64,000 bases of DNA, from the NCBI GenBank assembly GCA_902762325.1, contig CACWNV010000003.1:99302-163301 (forward strand), in the 5' to 3' direction. Source of the DNA: an uncultured Prevotellaceae bacterium. GTDB taxonomy: Bacteria; Bacteroidota; Bacteroidia; Bacteroidales; Bacteroidaceae. The position numbers were made by a program, and so were the translations under genes. Below are positions 9,106 through 19,272 of this stretch, piece by piece. How positions within the stretch are numbered: position 1 is the first letter of the stretch; every line of letters starts with the position of its first letter. The notes under the pieces are model-generated. The model worked only from the letters and a program-made list of their open reading frames with translations. It searched no databases and was not told the origin of the DNA.

Positions 9106-9148
9106 AATGTAAATGTTTAATGTTAATAATTAGATTTAGAATAATATA

Positions 9149-11545
9149 CTAATTTGTAGTTAGTTTAATAATTTGTGTCTTTAAATCAGGGGATGATACT
9201 TTTAATTGTACTTTACCGGCATTCTTTCCTGCTCTTAGAATGACTAATGCAGAACCATTAAACAGGCGTCTGGTATTACCGACCGTCAGTTCTTCACTGG
9301 TAATATCTCCATTGTCCACACCGACGATTTTAGCATCTCCATCTACTTCAAATGTCAGTTGTTGATTGGCAGACCATACTTTGTTTCCTTTCTTGTCAAC
9401 AGCAGTCACACGTATATGCTGTAAGTCTTTTCCGTCGGCTAACCAATTATTATTGTCAGCCTCAAGGTTAAGTCTTTGTATTTTTCCTGCCGTCATAATC
9501 TTATGGCTGGCTACTGGTTTCCCGTCTTTATAACCAATAGCTTCCAATGTTCCCGGCTGATACATGATATCATCAATACGTAGTTTGTTGCGGCCTTTGG
9601 TGTTGAGCGTGTTCTCTTTCTCTGCCACAACTTTTCCATTGAGTCTCAGAACGACCTTATCACAATTCGTATAGACATTTATGGTCGCTTTTGTGTCAGG
9701 CTTTCTGTTCCAGTTCTCGCTCATTCTTGCCGTTCCGACTTGCACATCGTTCCATACGACATCAGATTTGTCATCATCAATCACACCGATATGAACGACT
9801 GGTTCATCACTAAACATCGAACGAAGCAGATATGCAATAGGTTTAGGTTGCAGAGACAAGTCAAATGCTCCCTGTGCCCAACCTTTTGCAGGCCATCCTT
9901 GTGATTCACCTAAATAATCTATCTGGCCCCAATATGCTAAACCGATTACTTTGTCTTGGTTCATCTCAAAGAAGTTGGGCCCCATGTTACTTGTATTCGC
10001 TTCACTCTGATAGAAGATCATCCACGGGTATTTCCTACCGTCTCCATCAAAATACATATACCTATAATTATAGGCGGCAATGTCTGTCTCAAACACCAGT
10101 GGGGCAGGAATGGAGTCGGTCTCCAAGCTTCTTCCACGCGGATGCATAGCAACGGTAATCTTGCGAGTCGGGTCATATCGTTGCACTACCGGCTTCATCA
10201 TCCGATAGGGCGTTACTCCCCAGTCCTCGAAAGGTAAGTTAGCATAAGTCTGCAATTCATTCCCGAGACTCCACATGATGACAGACGGATGATTTCTGTC
10301 ACGTTTGATCCATTCAGGTAAATCGTACGGCCATAGCTGCATCCAAGGTTTTCTTCCTCCAGCGAATTGGTCTAACCATTTGTCATACAGCTCATCAACT
10401 ACCAATATCCCTAATTCATCACATAAATCTAAGAATGATGTACTATATGGATTGTGTGAGGTCCTGATATGATTAAAACCAAAGTCCTTGAGGAGTCTAA
10501 GTCGTTTCTCTATAGCACGCGGATAAGCGGCAGCACCTAAGGCTCCTAATGTATGATGGTTGGCATTTCCTTTCAAAAGAACCTTTTTGCCATTTACTCT
10601 CAAGCCAAAGTCAGGAGAAAACTCTATCGTCCGGATACCAAAACGGCTGGAAGCGACATCTCTAACCTGTCCGTTCTTATCAGTAAGCAGCACTTCAGCT
10701 GTATACAGATATGGATCTTCACAACTCCACAAATGGGGGGCTGGCAATTGAATGGCAGGAAGTTTAATCTCATTAGAACGACTTTTACGATTGAAAGCCA
10801 CGTTCTCTGCTTTTTCGTAAATGACGGTATTCTCATTATCTTTAATCCTTACCAACAATGACATCTCGCTGTCACGTGTATAGTTCGTCACCTCTGCCTG
10901 AATGTTAATAAACTTATTCTCAGATGTGGTAATATACAAGGGGTGACGAGCGAAGTATAGTTGCGGATCTGTAGTAATTATATGAACATCACGGAACAAT
11001 CCTCCACCTGTATACCATCTTGAATTTAGCGGATTACTGGTGTTTGCCCTTACTGCAATGATGTTCTCTTCTCCATATTTTAATTTATTGGACAGGTCTA
11101 TCTCAAACCCTAAATAACCATAATCAGTTCCGCCGATGCGTTCACCATTCAAATACACATCGCCGACATACATTATGCCTTCAAAATCAATAATCGTCCT
11201 TTTATTCTTTAAAGACATCTCCGGGACATATTTCTTCACATACCATCCCGAACCCATTTCCTTGAATGCACGGGCAGATAGTCTGCTCCTGAAATTTGAA
11301 GCGCCGTCGCTATTGTTGGCGTTTTCATCAGCTGACGGAGCCACCCATGGTTGTTCTATCTGAAAATCATGAGGGACATCAATATCGCGCCAGTCAGAAT
11401 CATCTGTAAAAGCATTCTGTAATTGTTCTACAGGATATTCTCCCAGATGAAACTTCCATCCAAAGTTGAAATCAGAGATTTGTCTTTGTGCTGACATTCC
11501 CATGCATACCATGAGTACCAGACTTGTCAAAAAGGAACTTTTCAT
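9149..11545 (-). CDS. GH2 family glycoside hydrolase (beta-galactosidase type), secreted
   Basis: Large exo-glycosidase of family GH2. From the ATG at 11545 the protein has 798 residues and starts with a Sec signal peptide (MKSSFLTSLVLMVCMGMSAQ). Order: sugar-binding jelly-roll domain, immunoglobulin-like domain, TIM barrel, then beta-sandwich domains of the kind seen in Bacteroidales GH2 enzymes. The acid/base is in WSLGNE (Glu about 430) and the nucleophile probably in FYQSEANTS (Glu about 515). The frame is open to 11590, but a -7 box at 11568-11575 lies inside that extension, so 11545 is the credible start. Beta-galactosidase is the most likely activity; a mannosidase or glucuronidase specificity cannot be excluded. 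Confidence 0.88.
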   Translation of the reverse strand: MKSSFLTSLVLMVCMGMSAQRQISDFNFGWKFHLGEYPVEQLQNAFTDDSDWRDIDVPHDFQIEQPWVAPSADENANNSDGASNFRSRLSARAFKEMGSGWYVKKYVPEMSLKNKRTIIDFEGIMYVGDVYLNGERIGGTDYGYLGFEIDLSNKLKYGEENIIAVRANTSNPLNSRWYTGGGLFRDVHIITTDPQLYFARHPLYITTSENKFINIQAEVTNYTRDSEMSLLVRIKDNENTVIYEKAENVAFNRKSRSNEIKLPAIQLPAPHLWSCEDPYLYTAEVLLTDKNGQVRDVASSRFGIRTIEFSPDFGLRVNGKKVLLKGNANHHTLGALGAAAYPRAIEKRLRLLKDFGFNHIRTSHNPYSTSFLDLCDELGILVVDELYDKWLDQFAGGRKPWMQLWPYDLPEWIKRDRNHPSVIMWSLGNELQTYANLPFEDWGVTPYRMMKPVVQRYDPTRKITVAMHPRGRSLETDSIPAPLVFETDIAAYNYRYMYFDGDGRKYPWMIFYQSEANTSNMGPNFFEMNQDKVIGLAYWGQIDYLGESQGWPAKGWAQGAFDLSLQPKPIAYLLRSMFSDEPVVHIGVIDDDKSDVVWNDVQVGTARMSENWNRKPDTKATINVYTNCDKVVLRLNGKVVAEKENTLNTKGRNKLRIDDIMYQPGTLEAIGYKDGKPVASHKIMTAGKIQRLNLEADNNNWLADGKDLQHIRVTAVDKKGNKVWSANQQLTFEVDGDAKIVGVDNGDITSEELTVGNTRRLFNGSALVILRAGKNAGKVQLKVSSPDLKTQIIKLTTN

Positions 11546-11567
11546 TGATTCGATGATTGTTATGTTG

Positions 11568-11575
11568 CAAAGATA
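11568..11575 (-). promoter_or_regulatory. Bacteroidetes -7 element for the GH2 gene
   Basis: On the minus strand this reads TATCTTTG, a match to TAnnTTTG. It lies 22 bases upstream of the chosen ATG and rules out the longer reading frame. I see no TTTG at the right distance. Confidence 0.6.
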
Positions 11576-11620
11576 AAGAAAAACTCTCAACTCACAATAA
11601 ATAGTTCAATTAATTACTTC

Positions 11621-12844
11621 TTATTTATCATTTTTTATTATCTGAAATGGAATTTCCCCATCGTTGTTTGCCGGCTCGATTCCCAGTAATTCACAGATTA
11701 AAGGATAAACGTCAACATTGGGGAAATGAGGAATGTGAAGATGAGGTATGTCAGGTCCGATAGCTCTGAATAACGCATGCATGTCCATCAATGTCGGATC
11801 ATAACCGTGTGTTCCTCCAGAAGAGGGTTTGCCATCTTCTATGTAATAACCTTGGTCGGGCATTATGACAATATCCCCGACACATGGGTTTTCTCCATAA
11901 TGTAAATAGGAGGGGATGTCATCCCGCAACCAGACTTTAACATGATCCATATCTTTCAACTTCTGAAATACTTTTCTTGCTTTCCCCTTCTTGGTGTAGA
12001 TGTTTACAGGAAGAGAACCCTGAATCTCCTCAATCATGCTTTCATCAAGCAGATACTTTAACTTTAACGCTTGCGTTTTATCTGCCCATGTCATCCCATG
12101 GTCTGAAAGAACTATAAGGTTCACTTCATCGGATAACCCCAGGAACTCTATTCCATTATACAGATAATGAACAAGAGAATCCATCTGTATGACGGCTTTC
12201 TGAGTACGCTTGTCATGCGGTCCATAATCATGCCCGTTTGCATCAGGCTGTTCAAAATATGCCATGATAAGATCAGGCCTGTCCGCCGGACTCTTTCTTA
12301 GAAGTTGAATAATACCGTTAATCCTTTCTTCAAATGTTAGTAACTTCTTTTTTTCATAATTGTAATACAAATCAGGATACATGCCTTGAATCTTAACTTC
12401 TGATCCTGGCCAGTAGAAGACTGCTGTCTGGAGTCCTTGTTTCTTCGCTGTAATCCACAAAGGTTCCCCACCATAGAAAAGCGGATTGTTCTTTATTTCT
12501 TTTTTCTTTATTGAGAAAACAGTTTTAGTCGATGGATTATAAAAGCTGTTTGCCACTATTCCATGATGATCAGGATATAATCCTGTTACTAATGTATAAT
12601 GATTAGGAAAGGTTTTTGAAGGGAATGATGGGATGAGACCGGATTCTATTCCATGATTCGCCATGAAATCCAGCATGGGTGTATTGTATATATACGTATA
12701 GTCCCATCTGAATCCATCAAGAGAGATGATGATGGTTGTATGGTTCTTTGAAGCTTTTAATTGTACAGAAAAGAGTAACAAAAACGAAATGGAAGCAATA
12801 AGCTTCAGTCTCCAAAATTGATGATTCGTGCCTTTTGTATTCAT
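11621..12844 (-). CDS. Type I phosphodiesterase / nucleotide pyrophosphatase family protein, exported
   Basis: Alkaline-phosphatase-superfamily enzyme related to ectonucleotide pyrophosphatases, which hydrolyse phosphodiester or pyrophosphate bonds of nucleotides. The 407-residue protein has an N-terminal hydrophobic export signal (about 13-30). Metal ligands and nucleophile are all present: SLDGFRWD near residue 41, the nucleophile Thr78 in FPSKTFPNHYT, DANGHDYGPHD, LSDHGM and GGTHGYDP. It is therefore expected to be active, unlike the related protein at 39413. It ends 75 bases before the GH2 start and may share transcription with it. The physiological substrate is unknown. Confidence 0.9.
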   Translation of the reverse strand: MNTKGTNHQFWRLKLIASISFLLLFSVQLKASKNHTTIIISLDGFRWDYTYIYNTPMLDFMANHGIESGLIPSFPSKTFPNHYTLVTGLYPDHHGIVANSFYNPSTKTVFSIKKKEIKNNPLFYGGEPLWITAKKQGLQTAVFYWPGSEVKIQGMYPDLYYNYEKKKLLTFEERINGIIQLLRKSPADRPDLIMAYFEQPDANGHDYGPHDKRTQKAVIQMDSLVHYLYNGIEFLGLSDEVNLIVLSDHGMTWADKTQALKLKYLLDESMIEEIQGSLPVNIYTKKGKARKVFQKLKDMDHVKVWLRDDIPSYLHYGENPCVGDIVIMPDQGYYIEDGKPSSGGTHGYDPTLMDMHALFRAIGPDIPHLHIPHFPNVDVYPLICELLGIEPANNDGEIPFQIIKNDK

Positions 12845-12876
12845 AGGTATATATAAATGTTTTCTCGATATGTTTA

Positions 12877-12907
12877 CAAAGGTACTTTTTTTTCAAAATA
12901 ATTCAAA
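12877..12907 (-). promoter_or_regulatory. Promoter of the phosphodiesterase gene
   Basis: On the minus strand, TTTG (12904-12907) and TACCTTTG (12877-12884) are separated by exactly 19 bases, matching the Bacteroidetes sigma consensus. Start of the gene is 32 bases downstream. Confidence 0.75.
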
Positions 12908-12937
12908 GAAAATGTGGAATAATTCGAATGTTTTTTG

Positions 12938-12945
12938 TATTTTTG
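12938..12945 (+). promoter_or_regulatory. -7 element for the AraC-type regulator operon
   Basis: TATTTTTG matches TAnnTTTG. It is 43 bases upstream of the ATG at 12989 and inside a longer open frame beginning at 12935, so that longer frame is not the real gene start. Confidence 0.6.
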
Positions 12946-12988
12946 CAATGTTAAGATATTTTTGTGTACACAGTTATTTTTTATACGC

Positions 12989-13480
12989 ATGGCTAAATAT
13001 AATATTACAGAGAAAAGAGAAAAGGAAGCGGCATATAGAATGTTGGTGAATCCAAAGCTGATGGATGAACTAAAAGAGAAGATTTTAGATGTTGTTTTGA
13101 TACAGAAAAGGTATAAGGACAAAAACTATTCAGCAAAGAAACTTGCAGAAGATTTAGGAACGAATACCCGGTATATTTCTGCCGTTGTCAATGTTCGTTT
13201 TCACATGAATTACACTTCTTTTGTCAACAAGTACCGTATTGATGAAGCAATGGACATTCTAACAGATAGGCGGTATCAAGATTTAAACATGGAAGAGATA
13301 TCTGACATGGTTGGATTTTCTAATCGCCAATCATTCTATGCGTCCTTTTTTAAGATTAACGGAGTGACACCAAGAGAATATAAGATTCGTCATTTTGCCC
13401 AGCATCCTGCTCCTGTCGAAAAACCAAAAAGGAGAGGACGTAGGAAATCTTTAAAGGAAAAACTATCAACACCTGAATAA
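12989..13480 (+). CDS. AraC-family HTH DNA-binding protein without a sensor domain
   Basis: Predicted transcription regulator of 163 residues. Residues about 46-134 form the two helix-turn-helix motifs of AraC proteins (NYSAKKLAEDLGTNTRYIS and MEEISDMVGFSNRQSFYASF, ending with the GVTPREYK signature). The first 45 residues are too short for a ligand-binding or receiver domain. The last 30 are very basic (PKRRGRRKSLKEK), which may add non-specific DNA contact. The M49 peptidase gene begins 6 bases after its stop, so the two are co-transcribed. What it regulates is unknown; autoregulation of this operon is a reasonable guess. Confidence 0.85.
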   Translation: MAKYNITEKREKEAAYRMLVNPKLMDELKEKILDVVLIQKRYKDKNYSAKKLAEDLGTNTRYISAVVNVRFHMNYTSFVNKYRIDEAMDILTDRRYQDLNMEEISDMVGFSNRQSFYASFFKINGVTPREYKIRHFAQHPAPVEKPKRRGRRKSLKEKLSTPE

Positions 13481-13485
13481 CAATT

Positions 13486-15438
13486 ATGAATCAACTAGAC
13501 TTCTGTTATTCTGATGAAAGATTTGCAGACATTCAATTATTACGTTATCGTTTGAATGGTTTTGAGAAGCTCTCCAAAAACCAGAAACTATTAGTGTATT
13601 ATTTAAGTGAAGCTGCACTATGTGGTAGGGACATCACAACAGATCAAAACTGCAAATACAACTTACGTATCAGAAAACTGTTAGAAAGTGTATATACAGA
13701 GTATAGTGGCAACAGAGAGAATGAAGATTTCCTGGCTTTGGAAATCTATTTAAAAAGGCTATGGTTTTCCAACGGGATTCATCATCATTATGGATGTGAG
13801 AAGTTCACAGCTCATTTCTCTGAAGATTTTCTCCTGTCTGAGATTAACAAAATACCAGTCTCTAAACTTCCTTTGTTTGAAGAAGAGACTGTATCTGATA
13901 TGTGCAATGAATTGTTCCCGGTAATATTCGATCCTTCAATATTAAAGAAACGAGTTAATAAGACTGACGGTGAGGACTTGGTCTTAACTTCTGCATGTAA
14001 TTTCTATGAGAATCTTTCACAACAAGAAGCAGAGGATTTCTATGCACAAAAGAAGAAACATAAAAGTGACAGGATGCCTTCATTTGGATTGAACTCAAAG
14101 CTGGTGAAGGAAAATGGAGAAATCAAAGAAGTTACTTGGAAGGTTGATGGGTTATATGACAAACCGATTCAACACATTATCCGTTGGTTGGAAAAATCTC
14201 TATCGGTAGCCGAGAACACCCTTCAGCGTGAAGTAATAGAGTCGTTGATAGAATATTATAAAACAGGTGATTTAAGCATTTTTGATGATTATTCTATTAA
14301 ATGGTTAAGTGAAGTCGACGGACAGATAGATTTTATCAATGGTTTTATAGAGGTATATGGCGATCCATTAGGCATAAAAGGCACTTGGGAGAGCTTGGTT
14401 GAGTATAGAGATGTTGAAGCAACCAAACGAACTAAGTTAATCAGTAGTAATGCCCAGTGGTTTGAAGACAATTCCCCAATAGATAACAGGTTCCGAAAGG
14501 CTGTTGTTAAGGGAGTTTCCGCCAATGTTATATGTGCTGCAATGTTAGGTGGAGAAGAGTATCCTTCAACAGCGATAGGTATCAATCTTCCAAATGCAGA
14601 TTGGATTCGTGCAGAATATGGATCGAAAAGTATTACCATATCAAATATCACTGAAGCCTATAACAAATCTGCTAAAGGAAATGGCTTCTTAGATGAATTT
14701 GTTGTAGATGATGAGACTCATAGCCTAATAGAAGAATATGGTGACGTTTGTGATAATCTGCACACAGATTTGCATGAATGTCTTGGTCATGGTAGTGGAC
14801 AACTTTTGCCAGGAGTAGATCCAGATGCATTAAAATCTTATGGAAGTACTATCGAAGAAGCACGTGCCGATTTGTTCGGGCTTTATTATATTGCAGATAA
14901 TAAAATGTTAGAATTGGGACTACTCCCTGACAAGAATGCTTACAAAGCTCAATATTATACATATCTGATGAATGGATTAATGACCCAGTTGACTCGCATC
15001 ACTCCTGGCAATCAGATTGAAGAAGCGCACATGCGTAACCGTGCGTTAATATCACGTTGGGTGTATAAACATTCATGTGGGGCGGTTAAATTAATCCACA
15101 AGGATGGAAAAACATACGTTAAAATAGAGAACTACAATATACTGAGGGACTTGTTTGCCAAATTACTCATGGAGATTCAGCGTATTAAGAGTGAAGGAGA
15201 CTTTACTGCTGCCCGCAGCATTGTAGAGGAATATGCAATTACAGTGGACCCCCAACTGCATGAGGAAATCCTTCATCGCTATTCTAACCTGAACATTGCT
15301 CCATATAAAGGATTCATTAATCCCGTATTATCACCTGTACGCAATGAGAAGGGAGAAATAGAAGATATTGTAGTTGACTATACAGAGAGCTATGTAAACC
15401 AGATGCTCCGCTATAGTTCTGAATACGGTTATCTATAG
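13486..15438 (+). CDS. M49-family dipeptidyl peptidase III-like zinc peptidase
   Basis: Predicted cytoplasmic zinc exopeptidase that removes dipeptides from peptide N-termini. In 650 residues the M49 signature is intact: HECLGH at 430-435 (two zinc histidines and the catalytic glutamate) and EEARAD at 457-462 carrying the third zinc ligand, followed by FGLYYI. There is no signal peptide. The length is somewhat below that of eukaryotic DPP III (about 730) but usual for bacterial members. In some Bacteroidetes annotations similar proteins are labelled dihydrofolate reductase; nothing here supports that. It lies between the AraC-type regulator and an AlkD-like gene in a tight operon. Confidence 0.88.
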   Translation: MNQLDFCYSDERFADIQLLRYRLNGFEKLSKNQKLLVYYLSEAALCGRDITTDQNCKYNLRIRKLLESVYTEYSGNRENEDFLALEIYLKRLWFSNGIHHHYGCEKFTAHFSEDFLLSEINKIPVSKLPLFEEETVSDMCNELFPVIFDPSILKKRVNKTDGEDLVLTSACNFYENLSQQEAEDFYAQKKKHKSDRMPSFGLNSKLVKENGEIKEVTWKVDGLYDKPIQHIIRWLEKSLSVAENTLQREVIESLIEYYKTGDLSIFDDYSIKWLSEVDGQIDFINGFIEVYGDPLGIKGTWESLVEYRDVEATKRTKLISSNAQWFEDNSPIDNRFRKAVVKGVSANVICAAMLGGEEYPSTAIGINLPNADWIRAEYGSKSITISNITEAYNKSAKGNGFLDEFVVDDETHSLIEEYGDVCDNLHTDLHECLGHGSGQLLPGVDPDALKSYGSTIEEARADLFGLYYIADNKMLELGLLPDKNAYKAQYYTYLMNGLMTQLTRITPGNQIEEAHMRNRALISRWVYKHSCGAVKLIHKDGKTYVKIENYNILRDLFAKLLMEIQRIKSEGDFTAARSIVEEYAITVDPQLHEEILHRYSNLNIAPYKGFINPVLSPVRNEKGEIEDIVVDYTESYVNQMLRYSSEYGYL

Positions 15439-15443
15439 AAATA

Positions 15444-16070
15444 ATGACAATGTCCGAAGATACACATAACAAACTGAACCAGATAAAGAGGTCATTTAGA
15501 CTAATGATGAATGGTGTTACCGCTCAGTCAATGCGTTCAAAAGGATTAGATTACAAATTAAACTGGGGAACGAACATCATTGATCTGAAAACGATGGCTC
15601 AAGAATATGGGAAGGATTATGATTTGGCTGTTGCACTATGGAAGGAAAGCATTCGTGAATGTAAAATACTCGCAACTCTGATTATGCCGGCAAATCAGAT
15701 GCATGAAGAATTAGCATGTACATGGATGGACCAGACACAAACTCAAGAAATTGCTGAAATGCTTGCCTTGAATTTATTCCAATATCTATCCTTTGCGTCC
15801 AAATTGGCATATAGATGGTTGGCATCAGATAAGGCTCTTTATCAAATATGTGCATTTCAGATTCTCTCTAAGTGTTTTATTAAAGGAGAAAAACCGGATG
15901 ACAAAGACATTAGTGTCTTTTTATCTCAGGCTTGTTTGGCATTACAAGATGAGAATCTCTCTGTTCGTCATGCAGCCATGAATTGTGTTATACATTTCAT
16001 GGATTTAGGGAAAGAATATGATTTAAGTGCACGTGAAGCCTTGTCAAAAGCCCGAATAGACATTATTTAG
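15444..16070 (+). CDS. AlkD-like HEAT-repeat protein (DNA alkylation repair family)
   Basis: 208-residue all-helical protein resembling the DNA alkylation repair (AlkC/AlkD) superfamily, in which HEAT-like repeats cradle DNA and excise alkylated bases. Helical repeats with a pattern such as YDLAVALWKESIRECKILAT and ENLSVRHAAMNCVIHF are visible. I cannot confirm the catalytic aspartate/tryptophan set, so enzyme activity is uncertain. It starts 6 bases after the M49 gene; an in-frame second ATG lies at 15450. The pairing of a peptidase with an alkylation-repair-like protein is unexplained. Confidence 0.7.
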   Translation: MTMSEDTHNKLNQIKRSFRLMMNGVTAQSMRSKGLDYKLNWGTNIIDLKTMAQEYGKDYDLAVALWKESIRECKILATLIMPANQMHEELACTWMDQTQTQEIAEMLALNLFQYLSFASKLAYRWLASDKALYQICAFQILSKCFIKGEKPDDKDISVFLSQACLALQDENLSVRHAAMNCVIHFMDLGKEYDLSAREALSKARIDII

Positions 16071-16113
16071 TTTTTTTTCAAATTATATTATGTCTGTTTA
16101 AATAAAAAAATAG

Positions 16114-16121
16114 TACCTTTG
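16114..16121 (+). promoter_or_regulatory. -7 element upstream of the Fur-family gene
   Basis: TACCTTTG matches TAnnTTTG and lies 22 bases before the ATG at 16144. A T-rich stretch follows the previous gene's stop (16071-16080), with no clear hairpin. Confidence 0.6.
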
Positions 16122-16143
16122 TGCACCAAAAGATACACCTTTA

Positions 16144-16629
16144 ATGGAAGATAAAGTAAAAGAGAATGTAAGACAAATACTGAATGGGTATTTGGAAATG
16201 AAAAAGTGCAGGAAAACTCCTGAGCGCTATGCCATTCTCGATGCTGTGTATAGTATCCGTGGGCATTTTACGATTGAAGAACTTAGTGCATACTTAGAGG
16301 AACATAATTTCAGAGTCAGCCGTGCTACTCTATATAACACCATTAAATTGTTTTATGAACTTCGGCTTGTTGTTCCTCATCACTTGATTGACGGAACCAA
16401 GTATGAAGCTTGCTATGCAAACAATAATCATATACACCAGATATGTACGGTTTGTGGCAAAGTATCTGAACTCCATTCTACGGATTTGATTCGTACTATA
16501 CGAGAAACGAAATTAAAGCGTTTTCGCAAAGACGCTTTTTCTTTATATATTTATGGTATATGTAGCACATGTCAGGCAAAGATAACCCGGCGTAAAGGTG
16601 TTGCACAAAAAGAAAACCCAAAAACTTAA
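16144..16629 (+). CDS. Fur-family transcriptional regulator
   Basis: Metal- or peroxide-responsive repressor of 161 residues. A winged-helix DNA-binding domain occupies about residues 1-85 (GHFTIEELSAYLEEHNFRVS, then RATLYNTIKLF). The C-terminal dimerisation domain contains the structural-zinc cysteine pairs CTVCGK (about 101-104) and CSTCQ (about 140-143), and the HIHQICTVCGK metal-binding segment. Whether it is Fur (iron), Zur or PerR (peroxide) cannot be decided from sequence alone. purA begins 7 bases downstream. A Fur homologue followed by purA is a common Bacteroidetes gene order. Confidence 0.9.
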   Translation: MEDKVKENVRQILNGYLEMKKCRKTPERYAILDAVYSIRGHFTIEELSAYLEEHNFRVSRATLYNTIKLFYELRLVVPHHLIDGTKYEACYANNNHIHQICTVCGKVSELHSTDLIRTIRETKLKRFRKDAFSLYIYGICSTCQAKITRRKGVAQKENPKT

Positions 16630-16636
16630 TTAATAG

Positions 16637-17911
16637 ATGAAATCAGGAAAAGTTGATGTTCTGTTAGGTCTGCAATGGGGTGACGAGGGAAAAGGTAAGG
16701 TCGTTGATGTCCTAACTCCTCGTTATGATGTTATTGCTCGTTTTCAGGGTGGTCCTAATGCAGGTCACACATTGGAGTTTGAAGGACAGAAGTATGTTCT
16801 TCGTAGTATTCCTTCTGGTATTTTCCAAGGTGGGAAAGTTAATATTATCGGTAATGGTGTCGTATTGGCTCCCGACCTCTTCATGGAAGAAGCGATGGGA
16901 TTGGAAAAGAGTGGTCATGAGTTGAAATCTCGATTGCACATTTCTAAGAAGGCTCATTTAATCATGCCGACTCACCGTCTTTTAGATGCTGCCATAGAAG
17001 CATCGAAAGGTAAGAACAAAGTCGGTACAACGGGAAAGGGTATTGGTCCCACCTATACTGATAAAATAAGTAGGAACGGATTACGTGTTGGCGATATTCT
17101 TGAGAATTTTGAAGAAAAGTATGCTAAGTGTAAGGCACGTCACATGGAGATGCTTAAAGCATTGAACTATCCTGATGTCGATATTACAGAAGTTGAAAAG
17201 AAGTGGCTGGAAGGAGTAGAGTATATCCGTCAGTTTACTATTTGTGACAGTGAACATGAAATAAACGGCTTTCTTGCTGAAGGCAAGTCTGTCTTATGTG
17301 AAGGAGCGCAAGGAACGATGCTTGATGTCGACTTCGGCAGTTATCCGTTTGTTACCTCTTCTAATACGATATGTGCAGGTGCATGTACAGGATTGGGGAT
17401 TGGCCCGAATCGCATAGGTGAAGTCTATGGAATCATGAAAGCATATTGCACACGTGTTGGTGCAGGACCATTCCCAACTGAATTATTCGACGAAACAGGT
17501 AAACGCATTCGTGATCTCGGTCATGAATACGGTGCAGTAACTGGACGCGAACGTCGTTGTGGCTGGATTGATCTTGTCGCCTTACGTTATTCAATCATGA
17601 TTAATGGAGTTACTCAACTGATTATGATGAAGAGTGATGTGCTTGATGAGTTTGAGACCATTAAAGCTTGCGTTGCCTATAAGCAGAATGGTAAGGTCAT
17701 TGATTACTTCCCATACAACATTGAAGACGGAATAGAGCCTGTGTATGTCGAAATGCCAGGTTGGAAAACAAACATGACGAAGTTTACCTCGGAAGATGAA
17801 TTCCCCAAACCTTTCGCTGACTATATCGCCTTCTTAGAGGAACAGTTGAAAACTCCTATTAAAATTATTTCTATCGGTCCCGACCGTGAACAGACAATTG
17901 AACGAAAATAA
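16637..17911 (+). CDS. purA: Adenylosuccinate synthetase
   Basis: Catalyses the GTP-dependent joining of IMP and aspartate, the first committed step to AMP. The 424-residue protein has the N-terminal P-loop [11 protein letters not shown] (catalytic Asp), [22 protein letters not shown] and the C-terminal GTP-guanine region. All are intact. Its stop codon shares one base with the start of hisS (TAATG), so the two are translationally coupled. Confidence 0.97.
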   Translation: MKSGKVDVLLGLQWGDEGKGKVVDVLTPRYDVIARFQGGPNAGHTLEFEGQKYVLRSIPSGIFQGGKVNIIGNGVVLAPDLFMEEAMGLEKSGHELKSRLHISKKAHLIMPTHRLLDAAIEASKGKNKVGTTGKGIGPTYTDKISRNGLRVGDILENFEEKYAKCKARHMEMLKALNYPDVDITEVEKKWLEGVEYIRQFTICDSEHEINGFLAEGKSVLCEGAQGTMLDVDFGSYPFVTSSNTICAGACTGLGIGPNRIGEVYGIMKAYCTRVGAGPFPTELFDETGKRIRDLGHEYGAVTGRERRCGWIDLVALRYSIMINGVTQLIMMKSDVLDEFETIKACVAYKQNGKVIDYFPYNIEDGIEPVYVEMPGWKTNMTKFTSEDEFPKPFADYIAFLEEQLKTPIKIISIGPDREQTIERK

Positions 17912-19272
17912 TGGCAAACAAACCGAATATACCCAAAGGAACCCGAGATTTTTCCCCTGTGGAGATGTCGAAGCGTAATTATATCTTTAATACTATTAAG
18001 GAGGTTTATGCTCTATATGGCTTTCAGCAGATTGAAACTCCAGCAATGGAGACCTTACAAACCTTAATGGGAAAATATGGGGAAGAAGGTGACAAGTTAC
18101 TATTCAAGATTCTAAACTCTGGAGACTTCCTCAATAAAGTAAGTAATGAGGAATTAAACGATGGTAACTCTTTACATTTAGCAGCAAAACTATGTGAAAA
18201 AGGACTCAGATATGATTTGACTGTACCTTTTGCACGTTATGTCGTCATGCATCGTGAAGAGTTGCAATTGCCTTTCAAGCGTTACCAGATACAACCCGTC
18301 TGGCGTGCAGATCGTCCTCAGAAAGGACGTTATCGTGAGTTCTATCAATGTGATGCAGATGTTGTCGGTTCCGATTCTTTATTGAATGAAATCGAGCTAA
18401 TGCAAATAGTTGACACCGTCTTTTCGCGTTTTGGAATTCGCGTACAGATAAAAATCAACAACAGGAAGATTCTGGCAGGAATAGCTGAAACAATCGGACA
18501 TCCTGATAAGATTGTTGATATTACCGTGGCTATCGACAAATTGGATAAGATCGGTATTGATAATGTGAATCTGGAATTAAGAAACGCAGGAATTGACGAC
18601 CAGTCTATTGAAAAGCTCCAGCCTATCATATCTTTTGTTGGAAATAATGAAGAGAAGCTGGATGTCATATCACAAGTGTTGCATGAATCTGAGATTGGCC
18701 TGAAAGGAGTCGAGGAATTGCGGTTTATATTAGACAACTTGAAAACTGTAGGTCTAAAGAATGAGATTCAATTTGATTTGACTTTGGCTCGTGGCTTGAA
18801 TTATTATACAGGAGCTATATTTGAAGTGAAAGCTTTAGATGTGCAGATTGGAAGTATTACAGGTGGAGGACGCTATGACAATTTGACTGGTATATTCGGT
18901 ATGCCTGGATTGAGTGGTGTTGGTATCAGCTTTGGTGCCGATCGGATATATGATGTTTTGAATACGCTTGACCTTTATCCCAAAGATACTATTTCCACAA
19001 CTAAAGTATTATTTATAAACTTTGGCGAGAAAGAAGTTGGTTATTGTCTCCCTATAGTCTCACAACTTCGTAGTATTGGTGTTTGTTCCGAGATCTACCC
19101 CGATAGTGTGAAGATTAAGAAACAAATGAGTTATGCCAATGCCAAGCAGATTCCGTATGTTGCCATGGCAGGGGAGGATGAGATAAACAACTCAATGGTT
19201 TCGCTTAAAAATATGGAAACGGGTGAGCAGTCATCTGTATCTATTGAAAGATTATTGGAGATCTTAAGATGA
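17911..19272 (+). CDS. hisS: Histidyl-tRNA synthetase
   Basis: Class II aminoacyl-tRNA synthetase that charges tRNA-His. Motif 2 ([16 protein letters not shown]) lies near residue 132, the histidine A motif [14 protein letters not shown] near 294, and motif 3 ([13 protein letters not shown]) near 337. An anticodon-binding domain fills the C-terminus from about residue 360. At 453 residues it is slightly longer than the E. coli enzyme (424), typical for Bacteroidetes. Overlap with the next gene is 4 bases (ATGA), another sign of coupled translation. Confidence 0.97.
   Translation: MANKPNIPKGTRDFSPVEMSKRNYIFNTIKEVYALYGFQQIETPAMETLQTLMGKYGEEGDKLLFKILNSGDFLNKVSNEELNDGNSLHLAAKLCEKGLRYDLTVPFARYVVMHREELQLPFKRYQIQPVWRADRPQKGRYREFYQCDADVVGSDSLLNEIELMQIVDTVFSRFGIRVQIKINNRKILAGIAETIGHPDKIVDITVAIDKLDKIGIDNVNLELRNAGIDDQSIEKLQPIISFVGNNEEKLDVISQVLHESEIGLKGVEELRFILDNLKTVGLKNEIQFDLTLARGLNYYTGAIFEVKALDVQIGSITGGGRYDNLTGIFGMPGLSGVGISFGADRIYDVLNTLDLYPKDTISTTKVLFINFGEKEVGYCLPIVSQLRSIGVCSEIYPDSVKIKKQMSYANAKQIPYVAMAGEDEINNSMVSLKNMETGEQSSVSIERLLEILR

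Noticed and set aside
12935-12988. N-terminal extension of the AraC-type regulator
   Set aside because: The extension overlaps the -7 box at 12938, so it would not be transcribed in full; ATG at 12989 is preferred.
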